The notes beneath the pieces were generated by a model that was given only the letters and a program-made list of their open reading frames with translations, did no database searches and was not told where the DNA came from. This document shows positions 44,701-53,837 of a stretch of DNA of 64,000 nucleotides, piece by piece. Location of the stretch: positions 2,067,533-2,131,532 of the forward strand of contig CAXAMN010018890.1 of the NCBI GenBank assembly GCA_963970005.1, written 5' to 3'. Source of the stretch: Durusdinium trenchii. Lineage: Eukaryota > Sar > Dinophyceae > Suessiales > Symbiodiniaceae. Position 1 is the first letter of the stretch; every line of letters begins with the position of its first letter. The position numbers and the translations under genes were made by a program.

Positions 44701-47398
44701 AATGTCCGTAGTGGGAATGATGGCGTTGAGCTACGTCTTCCACTGTTGCATAGCCAATCCCCAAGTATTCCCATTCGCATACGCAGATAACTGGTCATTC
44801 ATGTCTACATCAGAACGTGCCAGTTTCAGAACAATGATTCGTATTCTCAACCTGATTCATGACCTTCGCATGCAAATTGATTTTGATAAATCTTGGTGCT
44901 GGGCGACAACTAAAGGACTACAACAATTTTGGAGAGAAGCCTCAGCACTCATACCTCGACCTGATTTCCAATTTAAAATCAAGAACCATGTCCATGACCT
45001 AGGGTGCATGATCTCGTACAATAATCAGGTCGTATTAGGACCCCTTAGAGACAAAATCGACAATGCCATAGCTAAGTGCAACAGACTTAAGAAATTGAAC
45101 CTCAGTTTGGACCAACGTGCTGAAAAAATCCAGATTGCCATCTGGCCAGCGACATTCTACGGGGCTTTAGGCCTCACCATCGGCGACAAGCACTTCACTA
45201 ATTTGCGACGCGCAGCAGCCTCGGTCCTAGTAGGCGACCATAAACATGCTTCCAGTCCAGTCGCATTGCATTACCTCTCGCCGCACATCCAAGATCCACT
45301 TCTGTACATAGTCACTGACCTCCTAACTACACTAAGACGCCTTTTCTCATATAACTCTAAATTAGCCTGGCAGTTCATTCAACTCATCCGCCAATTCGAC
45401 GGCACGGTGAAGGGCCCAGCCACCACCCTAGCCTCGTACCTCAGCAAACTCCAATGGGAAATAACAGACCAGGCCACGCTCATCGGACCGGGTGGCCTCA
45501 GAGTTCACTTACCATATACCTCCAATAAACAGATAAAGAAGCAAGCCCGTATTGCCTGGGACTGGCACTGCCAAGCCCTCATCGTGCATAGGAAGGGGGT
45601 TCCATTGATGCCATTCGACTCACACACAACCCACAAAGTGCTTGCAACGCTGACAGATAGACAAAGACGGATACTCGCACTCACCCTGACCTCCGGTTGG
45701 CAATCACATGGAGCCATCGCACAATGGCACGCACAAGAAGACCCAAGTTGTCCATGGTGTAAGGAATATGATACCCACAAACACCAACTACTCCATTGTA
45801 CAGCATTTCAGTCCGTAAGATCCAAACATCCACAAGCAGTGGAATGGCTCACGCACTTCCCTCACCTCTGCTGGTTCCCATTGCCGTGGCACGCCGAAGA
45901 GATGGAACTTGTTCGACAATCAATGTACTTGCGGGTACACACATACCATACAAACATAAACTGTCACATTAATCATGGAACCACTATTTACACTGATGGA
46001 TCCTGTGATGACCCTAGAGACCCATACGCAGCACGCGCTGCCTGGGCAGCCATAACCTGTGATCCACCCAGTGAAGATATGCCAGCCAGAAAATTTACAG
46101 TATTAGCCACAGGCCATTGCCCGGGAGCACAGACCATAAATCGCGCAGAGTTGTACGCCATCCTTGTTGCTGCAGAGGAAGCTCATAAAGCATCAGACGA
46201 AGCCACCATCTTCTTCTGTACAGACTCACAATTCTCCCTCAATATAATCAGAGATATTGAAGACGGCCGTATTGAACAATCTCCCCATAAACGAGACCAC
46301 TGGGATCTCATAGGCCGACTAATTTCAGTTTGGGATCCACTTCGATTCGTGGCATACAAGATCAAATCTCACCAACAACTTGAACACGCCACCAACCAGA
46401 AACAATTATATGACATTTACGGCAATGACTTAGCTGATCAGGCCGCAGGAAAAGTACGTAAACAAGATTTGCCAGAATTTGACGAATTATGCCATACAGT
46501 TCGACAACACTACCAGAAACAAAAACACATGTTTACTAAGCTCCTCGACTACCTGCTCGATATAGCACAAACACGCATGCACAAGATCGAGGACACTGCT
46601 AGCATGCCTCATGCCTCGACGAGCCAGCACCTCAATCAGGAACAATCAGGAAGAAGCCACCACCAGTTACAGACACACATACAAAAGCTAGTACAGTGGC
46701 ATGTACAAGAACCACTCTTTCCCCACCCTCCGGAACCGCACCCTGTTGTCTTTTGGGCATGTTCATGGGGTATCAACTGGGCAAAATTAGTCTGGCAATT
46801 CAGTCTACAACTACGCTGGCCCGATCCCTCCGCGACACCGGCGCCACAGGATCCAGGCATATCATGGACAGAACTAGCCATCTCTTTTATGCTATGGGCT
46901 GGGAGAATTCTCCCCATCAAGATCCAGGAAGTTGGCTATTCGCAGGCCATGGAATATGCACACCATAAAGTCCAGATGCAGCCAGTCAAGAAAAGATCTC
47001 TTAGAGTCATGGCCGAAAATTTCAGATTGATCGTGAAACATTTGCAAACATTTTCACGTACACGAATTTTTCCTGTTTACAAAAAGCAGGGTACAGCCAG
47101 CTTGACAAGACTAGGTTTTTCAGCGTACCACGAATCAGGGGTGTCGCGTAGACCACATTTACCAAATGCTGAAGCCACTTATAAGTATCTACATGAGCTC
47201 ATCCTGCAAATTTCGCATGATCCACCATTTCACAACGAAATACCGCCAATCGACCTGCCTACATCCACCGAACAGGTGGCATGGCCAGACCACGTCGAAA
47301 TCCATCCCGCTAAACGTGACAAGTTCACGCAACATGTCCGTTACTACATGTTTAGGAAGAAAAACTTCGATGATATTCAGTTTCCTGGTCCAAATTAG
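41756..47398 (+). CDS. Retrotransposon ORF2: AP endonuclease, reverse transcriptase, RNase H
   Basis: This ORF encodes 1,880 aa. It lies in the -1 frame relative to ORF1 and is open for 72 nt before ATG 41,756, slightly overlapping ORF1's end. VGEASHPGP (145-153) precedes an APE-type endonuclease (about 155-395: LAE189TS, AAD319FN, D389-H390). The reverse transcriptase (about 780-1100) shows GIDGWHAEEL, motif A D920-LVKAFN, motif B GLPEGDSMSV, motif C YAD1011-N1012 and motif D DFDKSW. The second catalytic Asp of motif C is Asn here. A C-x2-C..H..H..C zinc-finger-like motif starts at C1332. RNase H (about 1408-1570) has D1414, E1465, D1490 and D1558. A further 300 aa at the C-terminus, Trp-rich then basic, is unrecognised. 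Expected role: nicking the target, priming on it and copying the element RNA. Confidence 0.97.
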   Translation: MPDPSTLLQSVHDVSRLRRKVSLNSEPVVRATPVSPTDSLDLVNAHVHGESRNACTPPTCRLTAKALSLSRHNSTVNSFAFRPGNYPTKARANRAKRMTLRAVFDHLPWSRANVSCSPLDISHALNPTNSISIDTDFNPFRGCRVGEASHPGPGNLPQDLTFAILNPTALPERFTDIIQLDADCISLAETSATQQVQHDFTKFLVGTQYRVAWGPPVANQKTSKNPFLQDYSKRGEALGTASLHKTPHRNSRIELPPWVNDTARVSQQIVWLGHFEVLVITAYLYAGRTAEVKTKSDVLLAEIYQACARTNLPFLVAADFNSPVREFPAYRAFHEIRCEEAFSLAAKRFGKQLPPTCRNSTRNDSFIIHNTLVPWVTDIWVGPAGVFPDHSPLFLKLRLPGTQMIGRNWFLPCSWGDIPLNPHTLQQCYHHKSRTRQQPNTITTEDDVNTAFANWSQGVESAVQACMRIQHKEDPLRFPASGLSQKYLGRCKPTRFVTYTSPRTIKHDPTGLYNPPTEATSCKSHLKVRQVRRISSLLQRLKKQQHRPMTHAYNQQIVQEWETIKHAQGFGRSWTAWLLGFEVFAFVPESLPSIEWLTDALQLTKYEADTFVRQEARLRYHHHKHALEFAIQHNNNSKAYKFIRGKEQKFLHDIPYTQHMPAVLCRGQKGAAQLRVAEPITLPPGVQVTFGTCSATVVSAQASELRITNVQGHLPTHATLTYPAHAYTTQTMSRVFHSYWSQFWLQDQIADNKWQDLFDHIADIIPQQPPVAIPYDNPKLWCSAIHRLKPHKAIGIDGWHAEELQLLTFPMVEDLTKVFAAAWHLGLSTQMMQARTLLFAKRDRPMSISDGRPITILGYMARLSSKMVSDQVLSLWARQWPPEISGGLPCRSARDLSLLQQAQIEMAKTHRTAWCGWTMDLVKAFNLIPRRVIRFIFCRLGLPTTTVDFWFLSLRRLTRVLQCGLTLGSPEVSTTGLPEGDSMSVVGMMALSYVFHCCIANPQVFPFAYADNWSFMSTSERASFRTMIRILNLIHDLRMQIDFDKSWCWATTKGLQQFWREASALIPRPDFQFKIKNHVHDLGCMISYNNQVVLGPLRDKIDNAIAKCNRLKKLNLSLDQRAEKIQIAIWPATFYGALGLTIGDKHFTNLRRAAASVLVGDHKHASSPVALHYLSPHIQDPLLYIVTDLLTTLRRLFSYNSKLAWQFIQLIRQFDGTVKGPATTLASYLSKLQWEITDQATLIGPGGLRVHLPYTSNKQIKKQARIAWDWHCQALIVHRKGVPLMPFDSHTTHKVLATLTDRQRRILALTLTSGWQSHGAIAQWHAQEDPSCPWCKEYDTHKHQLLHCTAFQSVRSKHPQAVEWLTHFPHLCWFPLPWHAEEMELVRQSMYLRVHTYHTNINCHINHGTTIYTDGSCDDPRDPYAARAAWAAITCDPPSEDMPARKFTVLATGHCPGAQTINRAELYAILVAAEEAHKASDEATIFFCTDSQFSLNIIRDIEDGRIEQSPHKRDHWDLIGRLISVWDPLRFVAYKIKSHQQLEHATNQKQLYDIYGNDLADQAAGKVRKQDLPEFDELCHTVRQHYQKQKHMFTKLLDYLLDIAQTRMHKIEDTASMPHASTSQHLNQEQSGRSHHQLQTHIQKLVQWHVQEPLFPHPPEPHPVVFWACSWGINWAKLVWQFSLQLRWPDPSATPAPQDPGISWTELAISFMLWAGRILPIKIQEVGYSQAMEYAHHKVQMQPVKKRSLRVMAENFRLIVKHLQTFSRTRIFPVYKKQGTASLTRLGFSAYHESGVSRRPHLPNAEATYKYLHELILQISHDPPFHNEIPPIDLPTSTEQVAWPDHVEIHPAKRDKFTQHVRYYMFRKKNFDDIQFPGPN

Positions 47399-47617
47399 TT
47401 CCTTAATTCTTGAACCTGCATTCATTAATTACGCTTACATTCGCCTGCCGATATCTACGACCTTGTCCACAGCATGCCTTCGTAGCTCGTAGTGTACAGA
47501 CAGTATAGTTGGACTACCTAGCTAGGTCAGTGGTGTCACGGGCGACATGCCCACCCAACCCCGCCGGGAAATCTCGGAAAGGGGGGGTTTGTGGGAGCGA
47601 GGACCGCAAGTGAGCGC
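47399..47617 (+). other. Retrotransposon 3' UTR with stem-loops
   Basis: 219 nt separate the ORF2 stop from the 3' direct repeat. It contains the palindrome ACCTAGCTAGGT (47,516-47,527), a small GGGC/GCCC hairpin (about 47,540-47,552) and a larger hairpin at 47,557-47,589: AACCCC pairs with GGGGTT around an inner CCG/CGG. There is no poly(A) tail. Inference: the structures could be the reverse transcriptase's recognition signal. Confidence 0.6.
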
Positions 47618-47630
47618 ATCCATTAATGTT
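47618..47630 (+). repeat. Candidate target-site duplication, 3' copy
   Basis: Exact second copy of the 13-nt ATCCATTAATGTT found just before the element's 5' end. Confidence 0.75.
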
Positions 47631-49152
47631 CTTAATTCATGTATATTCATGTGACTTCTGTGTAGTTATACATGTACATGACTACCAGTTCGTCTAGCAG
47701 GGGAACGTCACGATGGACAAGAACTCTGTGGGGTTACTTGCTGATTTGAGTTGGTTTGGGATGTTTCCTTCAATCCAAGCCACCAACAATCTCAGGCAAC
47801 TCAGTTAACCCTCTAGTACTCTAGGTCCAGGAATATTTCGAGGTTTCAAGAACGGGTGTGTCTCCTTGAGCAAGAGGGGCTGCTTTGGGCACCCTTCGAA
47901 AGGGCTTGGTCATGCTTGGTCCAAGGCCCAAGGGGTAGACCGTTGGCTTGCCCCAGGCCCACGGAATGCAGGTAGGGTCTAAGTCTACTCAGGGATCAGT
48001 CAAGTGATCTGAGAGCCATGATGTGCTTATTTAAGAGCCAGGTTTTGACATACAGGACTGCGAAGAAAAAACAAGGATACAACTGAGGCTGGAAAGGCAT
48101 GTGAAAAGCACAAACAATCGCGGCATGAATACTTAACATGCCAAACATACACCATGGCTGTTTGATTTTTGTGCAGAAGGAGTCGAGGCCTGAGACACAA
48201 ATTGAAAGACTTGAAGCAAGAGCAAGACCAAGGACCAAGGTGGTGCTCATGCTGCTCTTATGCTATGAAATCTGGCTAGCGTTGCAGGTGGAAGCGCATG
48301 GTCGGTCACAGACTCTCCGGTGAAAGGGTACAGGTAGTATAGAATTAAGAAACAAAATGCCAAACCATAGACTTAGACAACCAACTCATTTTGTCCAGCG
48401 AACCCGGAACGTCCCCTATGCCTTTGACCAGGCATCTCCCTAGTTTCATTCATTTTCGCTTGCCAGGCACGTGGTCGTGGCGACCCACGAGAAGCTGGAT
48501 ACATACCAGAGCCAGACGTCTCGCGCGTGGTGGGAAAGGCAGCCTGGGCCGTTGGAGGCTGCTGACGTTGGCGGATGACGTTGATGTGAACACTTTTTGG
48601 GACTGTTGCCGCCAGACATCTCCCTTAACAATTCCTTTTAGCAGTTTTGGTCAAAATGATATCTACCAAGTGCCTGACACAACCCCTCCAATTGAATGTT
48701 AATGGGGATGCATGTCACTGGTTTTTGTTTGGGCGGGCAGCCACGGAGAGGATAGTCTTGCTGACTTTGAGTGAACAAAGACTTGCGCCACTACGACGAC
48801 AAATGTGTTCCAATACCGAATGCTTTGCAGTATGCCATATAGTATGCCTTGGAGGTTGATCGGATGCTTCACATGGGATCCCGAATGGGCCAGATCAAGA
48901 CAAGAGGTCTTCACCCAATATATCATAATATATCCCAACATGTATAATATATATACCTAGAACCTGAGTCTGACCTCTATTTTGGACAAAAGATCCACTC
49001 ATGCAAACCAGCACTGGAACCAAAAGCAATCAACACTTGGTTTTGGGGTCCATGCATGTTCTTGACTCTTCTCCAACCGTTCCCCAACCCTCCACACACA
49101 AGGCACTCACTCTTTTTCCCAACCCCCACAAATCTCTGTCAGATACCATGAT
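47631..49152. other. Intergenic stretch without recognisable gene
   Basis: It contains TA-rich runs at 48,915-48,953 and short frames without signature. It lies between the plus-strand element and the 3' end of the minus-strand coding territory, so it is a convergent boundary as far as visible genes go. Confidence 0.5.
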
Positions 49153-49479
49153 CTAAGAGCTATTCAATGCCGCCCACGCTGCCTCTCGAGCAGCTTTACA
49201 AACCTCATCCATAGGGAGGCCCAGCTTCTTTTGCTGCCTATAAACGCGGCTGTAAACACAGTTCCAAGAACATTTCAATTTCTTGGGTGAACTCTTGGCC
49301 TTTGGGGCACTCTTGGCCTTTGGGGCACTCTTGGCCTTTGGAGAACTCTTGGCCTTTGGGGAACTCTTGGCCTTTGGAGAACTCTTGGCCTTTGGGGAAC
49401 TCTTGGCCTTTGGGGCACTCTTGGCCTTCGCTGAACACTTGGCCTTCGGTTTTGCCCTGGTCTTTGACCTGGCTTCCAT
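49153..49479 (-). CDS. Basic Lys/Ala/Ser/Pro-repeat protein or C-terminal exon
   Basis: From ATG 49,479 to the stop ending at 49,153 the frame encodes 108 aa; the frame is open a little further upstream without an ATG. Residues about 12-65 are tandem 6-residue repeats of the KAKSSP/KAKSAP type, encoded by an 18-nt tandem repeat. The last 40 residues are different: SWNCVYSRVYRQQKKLG then a short Ala-rich helix ending AALNSS. The repeat resembles histone H1-like or other DNA-binding basic tails. Because coding-like blocks lie just upstream on the same strand, this may be the last exon of a longer gene rather than a free small protein. Role unknown; nuclear DNA binding is a guess from charge. 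Confidence 0.6.
   Translation of the reverse strand: MEARSKTRAKPKAKCSAKAKSAPKAKSSPKAKSSPKAKSSPKAKSSPKAKSAPKAKSAPKAKSSPKKLKCSWNCVYSRVYRQQKKLGLPMDEVCKAAREAAWAALNSS
49285..49450 (-). repeat. 18-nt coding tandem repeat
   Basis: About nine copies of an 18-nt unit (CTCTTGGCCTTTGGGG plus two variable bases on the plus strand) encode the KAKS[SA]P array on the minus strand. Differences are mostly single bases that alternate Ser and Ala codons. Confidence 0.92.
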
Positions 49480-49899
49480 CAGTGTGGGCGATGTCTTCAC
49501 ACCACCACCTTGTGAAATAGCGATGCGCACAGATGGTCTTGCGACTGCCCGAATCCTCAGCAATCAATTCATGGCTTAGCCAAATTCAGAAAAACATGAA
49601 AAACTGTAAAGTTGGCAACTCTGCCACACAGTTACCCACACAGCTCACAATAGTCCACATAATATGGTCCTTCCACACTCGATGCGCACAACTGCAGCTA
49701 ACTTACTAAGCTTTTGTGACTGCTGCTTGGTTGCAGGTGTTCCAATGTGGAAACTTTGTTGCATTTTTCAGGAGCATATGTTATGGGCGACAATGAACTG
49801 AGCCATTGACTCTTCCACACTGGCACCAGGAACATTGGAGCCACCTTCCTGAGCAGCTAAGATCAAGCACACTTAAAGATCCTTTACAGGGGCACATGT

Positions 49900-50240
49900 T
49901 CCAACTTCTGCCGCTTGAATCGCGAGCGCACAATGGTCCTTGCGAGCTGATGGCTTGCCAGCTGATGGGCTGGGCGACCGAGAATGGACAGAAACTACTC
50001 CATCCTGCAAACAGTAAGTTCTATAGGAAGTGGATGGTTCTTTTGACTATAGCCAGTGCATAGAACCTTCGAATACAAATAGAAACCTAGGGCACCAACA
50101 TAGGATATATGGCCTTGTCATCTGGCAAGCCCTCAACTTCACAATCTTTTGTGGCCTGAGGGAGTCCAACAAACTTGCAGTAGATAGAAGCAGAATTTAG
50201 AAGTAGAAGTACCGCACTGCACTCAGGTTGAAGCTCCATC
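49900..50240 (-). CDS. Exon-like blocks, minus strand, unassigned
   Basis: Two blocks look coding on the minus strand. About 50,010-49,905 reads DGVVSVHSRSPSPSAGKPSA onward after an acceptor-like TTTGCAG. About 50,180-50,090 reads ATKDCEVEGLPDDKAIYP after a CCCTCAG. They fit the exon size and polarity of the rest of the minus-strand territory. No domain is recognised, and joins to neighbours are not established. Confidence 0.4.
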
Positions 50241-50290
50241 TTCAAACTCTGGCTGGCTCAGACAAAGGCCAGCCTGCGCCGCTTGCAGGG

Positions 50291-50334
50291 GAAGAAGTGG
50301 CAGGGGAAGAAGTGGCAGGGGGAGAAGTGGCAGG
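50291..50334 (+). repeat. 15-bp tandem repeat (three copies)
   Basis: Three near-identical copies of GAAGAAGTGGCAGGG; the last has GGAGAAG at its start. Confidence 0.85.
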
Positions 50335-50624
50335 CCTCGCAGGCCTCATCCCTCATCTTGACATTTTGGTCCTGCGCACCAGGTGAGTGGAAGAGGTGAG
50401 CATTCTATAGTTGTTTCGTTCAACCATGCTCTACTGCTGGACAAGAAAGCCTTGTCTTTAAGACAGTGGGCATTTGGGCTGAGGAGGGGCAAAGGAGTGG
50501 TGTAAATGGTAAATGATTTCAGCCATGTTTCCCATGTTGAGAGGGGTGGGTAAGGGTCTTATCGTTTCACCAGTGGCTTGAAAGACTAGCCCCAATGCTT
50601 TCCATATTATAGCCACTAGCGTCC

Positions 50625-50790
50625 CACAAGTGTCTCCTACAAGAGTCCTACAAGGGTGTCCCACAAGAATGTCTGTCGCACAAGAAAGAGTGTTGCACAA
50701 AGAGTATCCCTCAATAATTTTCCAGAAGAGTATCCCAAGACTGTCTCCTGCAAGAGTGTCCTACAAGAGTGTTTGTCAATGGTGTTGCAC
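50625..50790. repeat. Degenerate CCTACAAGAGTGTC repeat array
   Basis: A run of roughly 14-15-nt units related to CCTACAAGAGTGTC / CCCACAAGAATGTC / TTGCACAAAGAGTATC, well diverged from each other. The frames on both strands across it are repeat translation. Confidence 0.7.
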
Positions 50791-51004
50791 AAACAGTTTC
50801 CAACCCTCAACGCACCCAATAGTAGGAGCAAAGCTCAGAGCATAACACCTTAAACCAAACCAGTACACAACTACTTCCTGAATGTTGCTTTCCTGTGGCT
50901 TTCTTCAGCATCCCCAATACAGTAAAAGAAACATGGGTAACTTGTAAGTTACTTGTCGTTTTAGAGGTTGAAACATTGAGGATAAATCAAATCACATCAC
51001 CCTG

Positions 51005-51350
51005 CAAACTCGCATTGAACAAGTTTGCGCACGTGGTCCTGTACGTCGTTGAATGGATCAATTTCATCACTGGGCTTGGGGGACACCACAGGGTCCTGCC
51101 ATCCAAAGACAGCATGCAGCTAAGGGTGCAAGTTCAGAAACTGTTGTCCTTCGGCGGTGGAGAGTGATCTCGCCCTTCCTGAGAAGACACCAAAACAGAA
51201 CGCCCACCACAAACCTGCACCTACCCTTTGAAGCAGGTGACCAGTCCTCACCCAACCTCAATGTGGTTTGGCTGAGGATGTCCCTCTCAGTTTCAGGGCA
51301 ATTGCCATCCTTCACAGGCAGAAAAGTTGCTAAGAGTTTTAAAAACAAAC
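51005..51350 (-). CDS. Exon-like blocks, minus strand, unassigned
   Basis: About 51,345-51,225 reads LLATFLPVKDGNCPETERDI onward to SPASKG, followed by a GTAGGT donor. About 51,125-51,005 reads LHAVFGWQDPVVSPKPSDEI onward to QCEFAG in another frame. The codon use is clearly coding and the frame change implies an intron between them. Family unknown. Confidence 0.5.
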
Positions 51351-51541
51351 AACGAACACATTGTCCTCACCATGGCTTTTCAGTTCAGTGGCGGCCTCCT
51401 TATAAGACGCTGCATTCTTTTTGATTTCATCCAGAAACTTGTATTTTTGAGTTCATATGTTTTGAAACATTCTATTCTGTTGTTGGGCAGTTGGGCTGCA
51501 CTGAGCGCAAGGCCTGAGTTCGTTCGCCCTTGACATGATCT

Positions 51542-52320
51542 TCATCCACCTTGAGCCAGCTTCCAAGAAGGAGCACAATTGGACGACAGGTTTGGTGTGT
51601 CAGGAAGTGAAAGGGCCTGGTCAAAATGGTCCAATAGTGCAGTTGGTTCCATGAAACTCATGGACCTCTGGCGCTGATCCCAGAATTCCCCGGCGCGCTC
51701 ATGGTGTGAGAAGAGGTCCTCGCAAACAAGCAAAAAAAGCACATCCCATACTTGAATGAACTTAGCAGTTGGTTAAAGTATTACACTAAAATGATTGGGG
51801 CCAGCCTGGTAATCCACATCTTGCAACCAATTTGGTGGAAGCAGTGCTTCAAAGTTGGTTTCCTGGGAGGATTCAACCTGAAGCATTGGGTGAGCAGCGC
51901 GTTCTGCAAAGTCTGCCATACGGATCGCTTTGCTCACAGAATCTTCAGACTCTTCACCAGACATGCCATCGGCACGCTTGCGGGTCTTGGTGGACTTCTT
52001 GTGTTCCTTACGGTCTGTCTTCTTCTTTTTTCTTTTGTGCTTGGACGTTTTGCAGGTGTCTTCTTGGGTCTGACATCAATGCCATCCCCTGGGTCTTCAA
52101 TGTCAGGTTCATCGTCCTTGTCTTCAATGGGCTCATTGTCATCAAGACAGCCCCAATCATCCTCCTCGTCATCATCCTTGTGTTTCTTGGATTTCTTTTT
52201 CTTCACTTGTGGTTCACCGGTCACTTTCTGAAGTGCCTTGGTTTTTGCTTTCGCCTGAGCACTCTTTTTGGATTCCTCAGGTTCCCTTCCATCCGGTGAT
52301 GAGCTGGATCCAGACATCTC
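51542..52320 (-). CDS. Exon-like blocks of a Lys/Asp/Glu-rich protein
   Basis: ATG at about 52,318 (reads MSGSSSSPDGREPEESKK) could be a real start. It opens a Ser/Glu/Lys-rich segment with alternating basic (KKKKSKKHK) and acidic (DDDEEDD, DEPDIEDPGD) patches. A frame change near 52,080 leads into KHKRKKKKTDRKEHKKSTKT, then RADGMSGEESEDSVSKAIRM and NFEALLPPNWLQDVDYQ (to about 51,800). A further block, 51,735-51,542, reads EDLFSHHERAGEFWDQRQRS onward to a TGA. The N-terminal part looks like a disordered nuclear protein. The frame change is best explained by a short intron whose ends I cannot fix. No family recognised. Confidence 0.55.
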
Positions 52321-52479
52321 AACCCTCTGAAGCAAGTTGCCACCACCAGATCCTGCAGCATCTAGATAATGAATGTGACTAAGAACTAAGGGAGAGCAAT
52401 CCACCATTAAATGCTAGATTGTGCTGAAATTGATGTCAGTGGAAAACAATCAACCGCCATTTGATCCCACTTTACATAA

Positions 52480-53670
52480 AGCTGTCCTGTTGCCGAGGTT
52501 GAGGCCCCTGTGCCCGCAGACGCTGCCGCAGGAGGGGTCTCCACAGGAATCTGGGAGTCAATGAGTTCCATAAACTCATTGGGGTTGAACTTCGGTGCAA
52601 AATGCATCATGGAGCAATCCTGTTCCTATACCCCAGGAAACAAGTTAGGGCCAAGACTGGGCAGCATGCAGAAAGTTGACAATTATAGGCTAGGTTTGAC
52701 TTCCACAATGTTTTGCAAAGCCCAAACCATAGGCACACATGGTTTGCTGTTTGCTTTTTGGCCACTTTTGAAAGTCAACGCAGGGTTTGCACCGAATGCC
52801 AGGTTTCACAGAGTGCACTCGATGTTTGCCCTCAACTCCACCTCTAAAATTGAGAAGCGGCCCCACAAATGGGAACATTTAGGCAGTCAAACAAATCTGA
52901 TTTGCTGGCACCAGCATTTTAACATATCATCATCACCACTGTGAGGTTCCTCCTCATACCCACACAATTCGGAAATTGCATCAGCACCCCAAGAGTTGTG
53001 GCTAGATATTTTCACACTAGCTGGAGCACTCGCTTGCTTTTCAAGCTCACTCCCCCAGCAAGGATAGCAACTGGTCGTACTGGCACGAGTGTTCGGGCGG
53101 TTCCCTTCTCAATGTGCAACCTGAAGGGGCCGAAATATCTATTGCACATGGTAACTTGGTATTGCGACTCCATGTTAAGGCGTTCTATGCTATGCAACAG
53201 AAAACTGAAAGCCAAACTTTGGGGTCACGGCCATGGGTGATTATGTCTAAATCGGCACAGTGTCAACCCTGCACAAACCCCAGGCCTCATCCGCCACAAG
53301 ATCAAAATGTTTTTGTTGAGCCGAAGTTTCTCAAGGGGAACTTCTGTGCCAAAGGTCATGGCAGTCACCTGTCCAGGTTTGAAGAAGGCCTTGAAAGCTG
53401 CAACCCCCCCATGGACAATGTTTGATTTCAAGGGCAGACTCTGTTGGGATACTCTTTTAGTGCATGGGTCTGGAAGATTGTTGGTCAAACACCATTTGGC
53501 CTTCTTCCTCTTCTTCTCTTTCACAGGATCCAAGACAAAGGCCACAGGCTGCAAAGCCTCGAACTTCATAGCACCATCATCTTGTCTAGTGGTCTTGTGC
53601 TCAGCAAGCCCCACATTGACCTCACCCGTGTTCTCCAACTGCATGATAATCTCATTGCATGGCAGCACCT
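52480..53670 (-). CDS. Exon-like blocks, minus strand, unassigned
   Basis: Three to four coding-like blocks are present. 53,670-53,400 reads ENTGEVNVGLAEHKTTRQDD, then KEKKRKKAKWCLTNNLPD and NIVHGGVAAFKAFFKPG. About 53,060-52,950 reads KQASAPASVKISSHNSWGAD onward to CGYEEEPHSG. 52,615-52,480 reads MMHFAPKFNPNEFMELIDSQ, then a Thr/Ala/Ser-rich linker and YVKWDQMA. All run on the minus strand between shorter non-coding gaps, as in the rest of this territory. Function unknown. Confidence 0.5.
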
Positions 53671-53837
53671 ACCCACACAGGGTCTGTTAAGTCTAACAGA
53701 CTCTAATGCTCAAAAACTGTGTGCTTTTATCTTTTGGACTGTGGATTTTGTTGCCACCACTGGCTAGCTGCTAGCTATTACAATGTCCAGCCGCCCCAAC
53801 TCCAACTTGTTCGTTTGTTTGGGTGTTTCATTTGCAA

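Larger units (their letters stand above)
34338..47617 (+). mobile_element. Complete DNMT-bearing non-LTR retrotransposon (LINE-like), 13.28 kb
   Basis: The element is bounded by a 13-nt direct repeat and begins with a spliced-leader-like sequence. It carries a 36-nt 5' leader, ORF1 (2,442 aa), a 53-nt spacer, ORF2 (1,880 aa) and a 219-nt 3' UTR without poly(A). Both ORFs are intact, which suggests a recent insertion. The domain order endonuclease, reverse transcriptase, zinc finger, RNase H fits LINEs of the I/Tad/Ingi type. The methyltransferase in ORF1 matches the reported capture of cytosine methyltransferases by dinoflagellate retrotransposons. No LTRs were seen. Confidence 0.9.

Noticed and set aside
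34338-47617. LTR retrotransposon interpretation
   Set aside because: No long terminal repeats, integrase or aspartic protease; the endonuclease and reverse transcriptase are of non-LTR type.
49285-49450. CRISPR-like regular repeats
   Set aside because: The 18-nt units are contiguous with no spacers and encode an in-frame KAKS[SA]P array in a eukaryotic context.
51550-51558. CTTGAGCCA on the plus strand as a minus-strand spliced-leader relict
   Set aside because: Only nine bases match and the next dozen diverge; no duplication or 5' end supports it.
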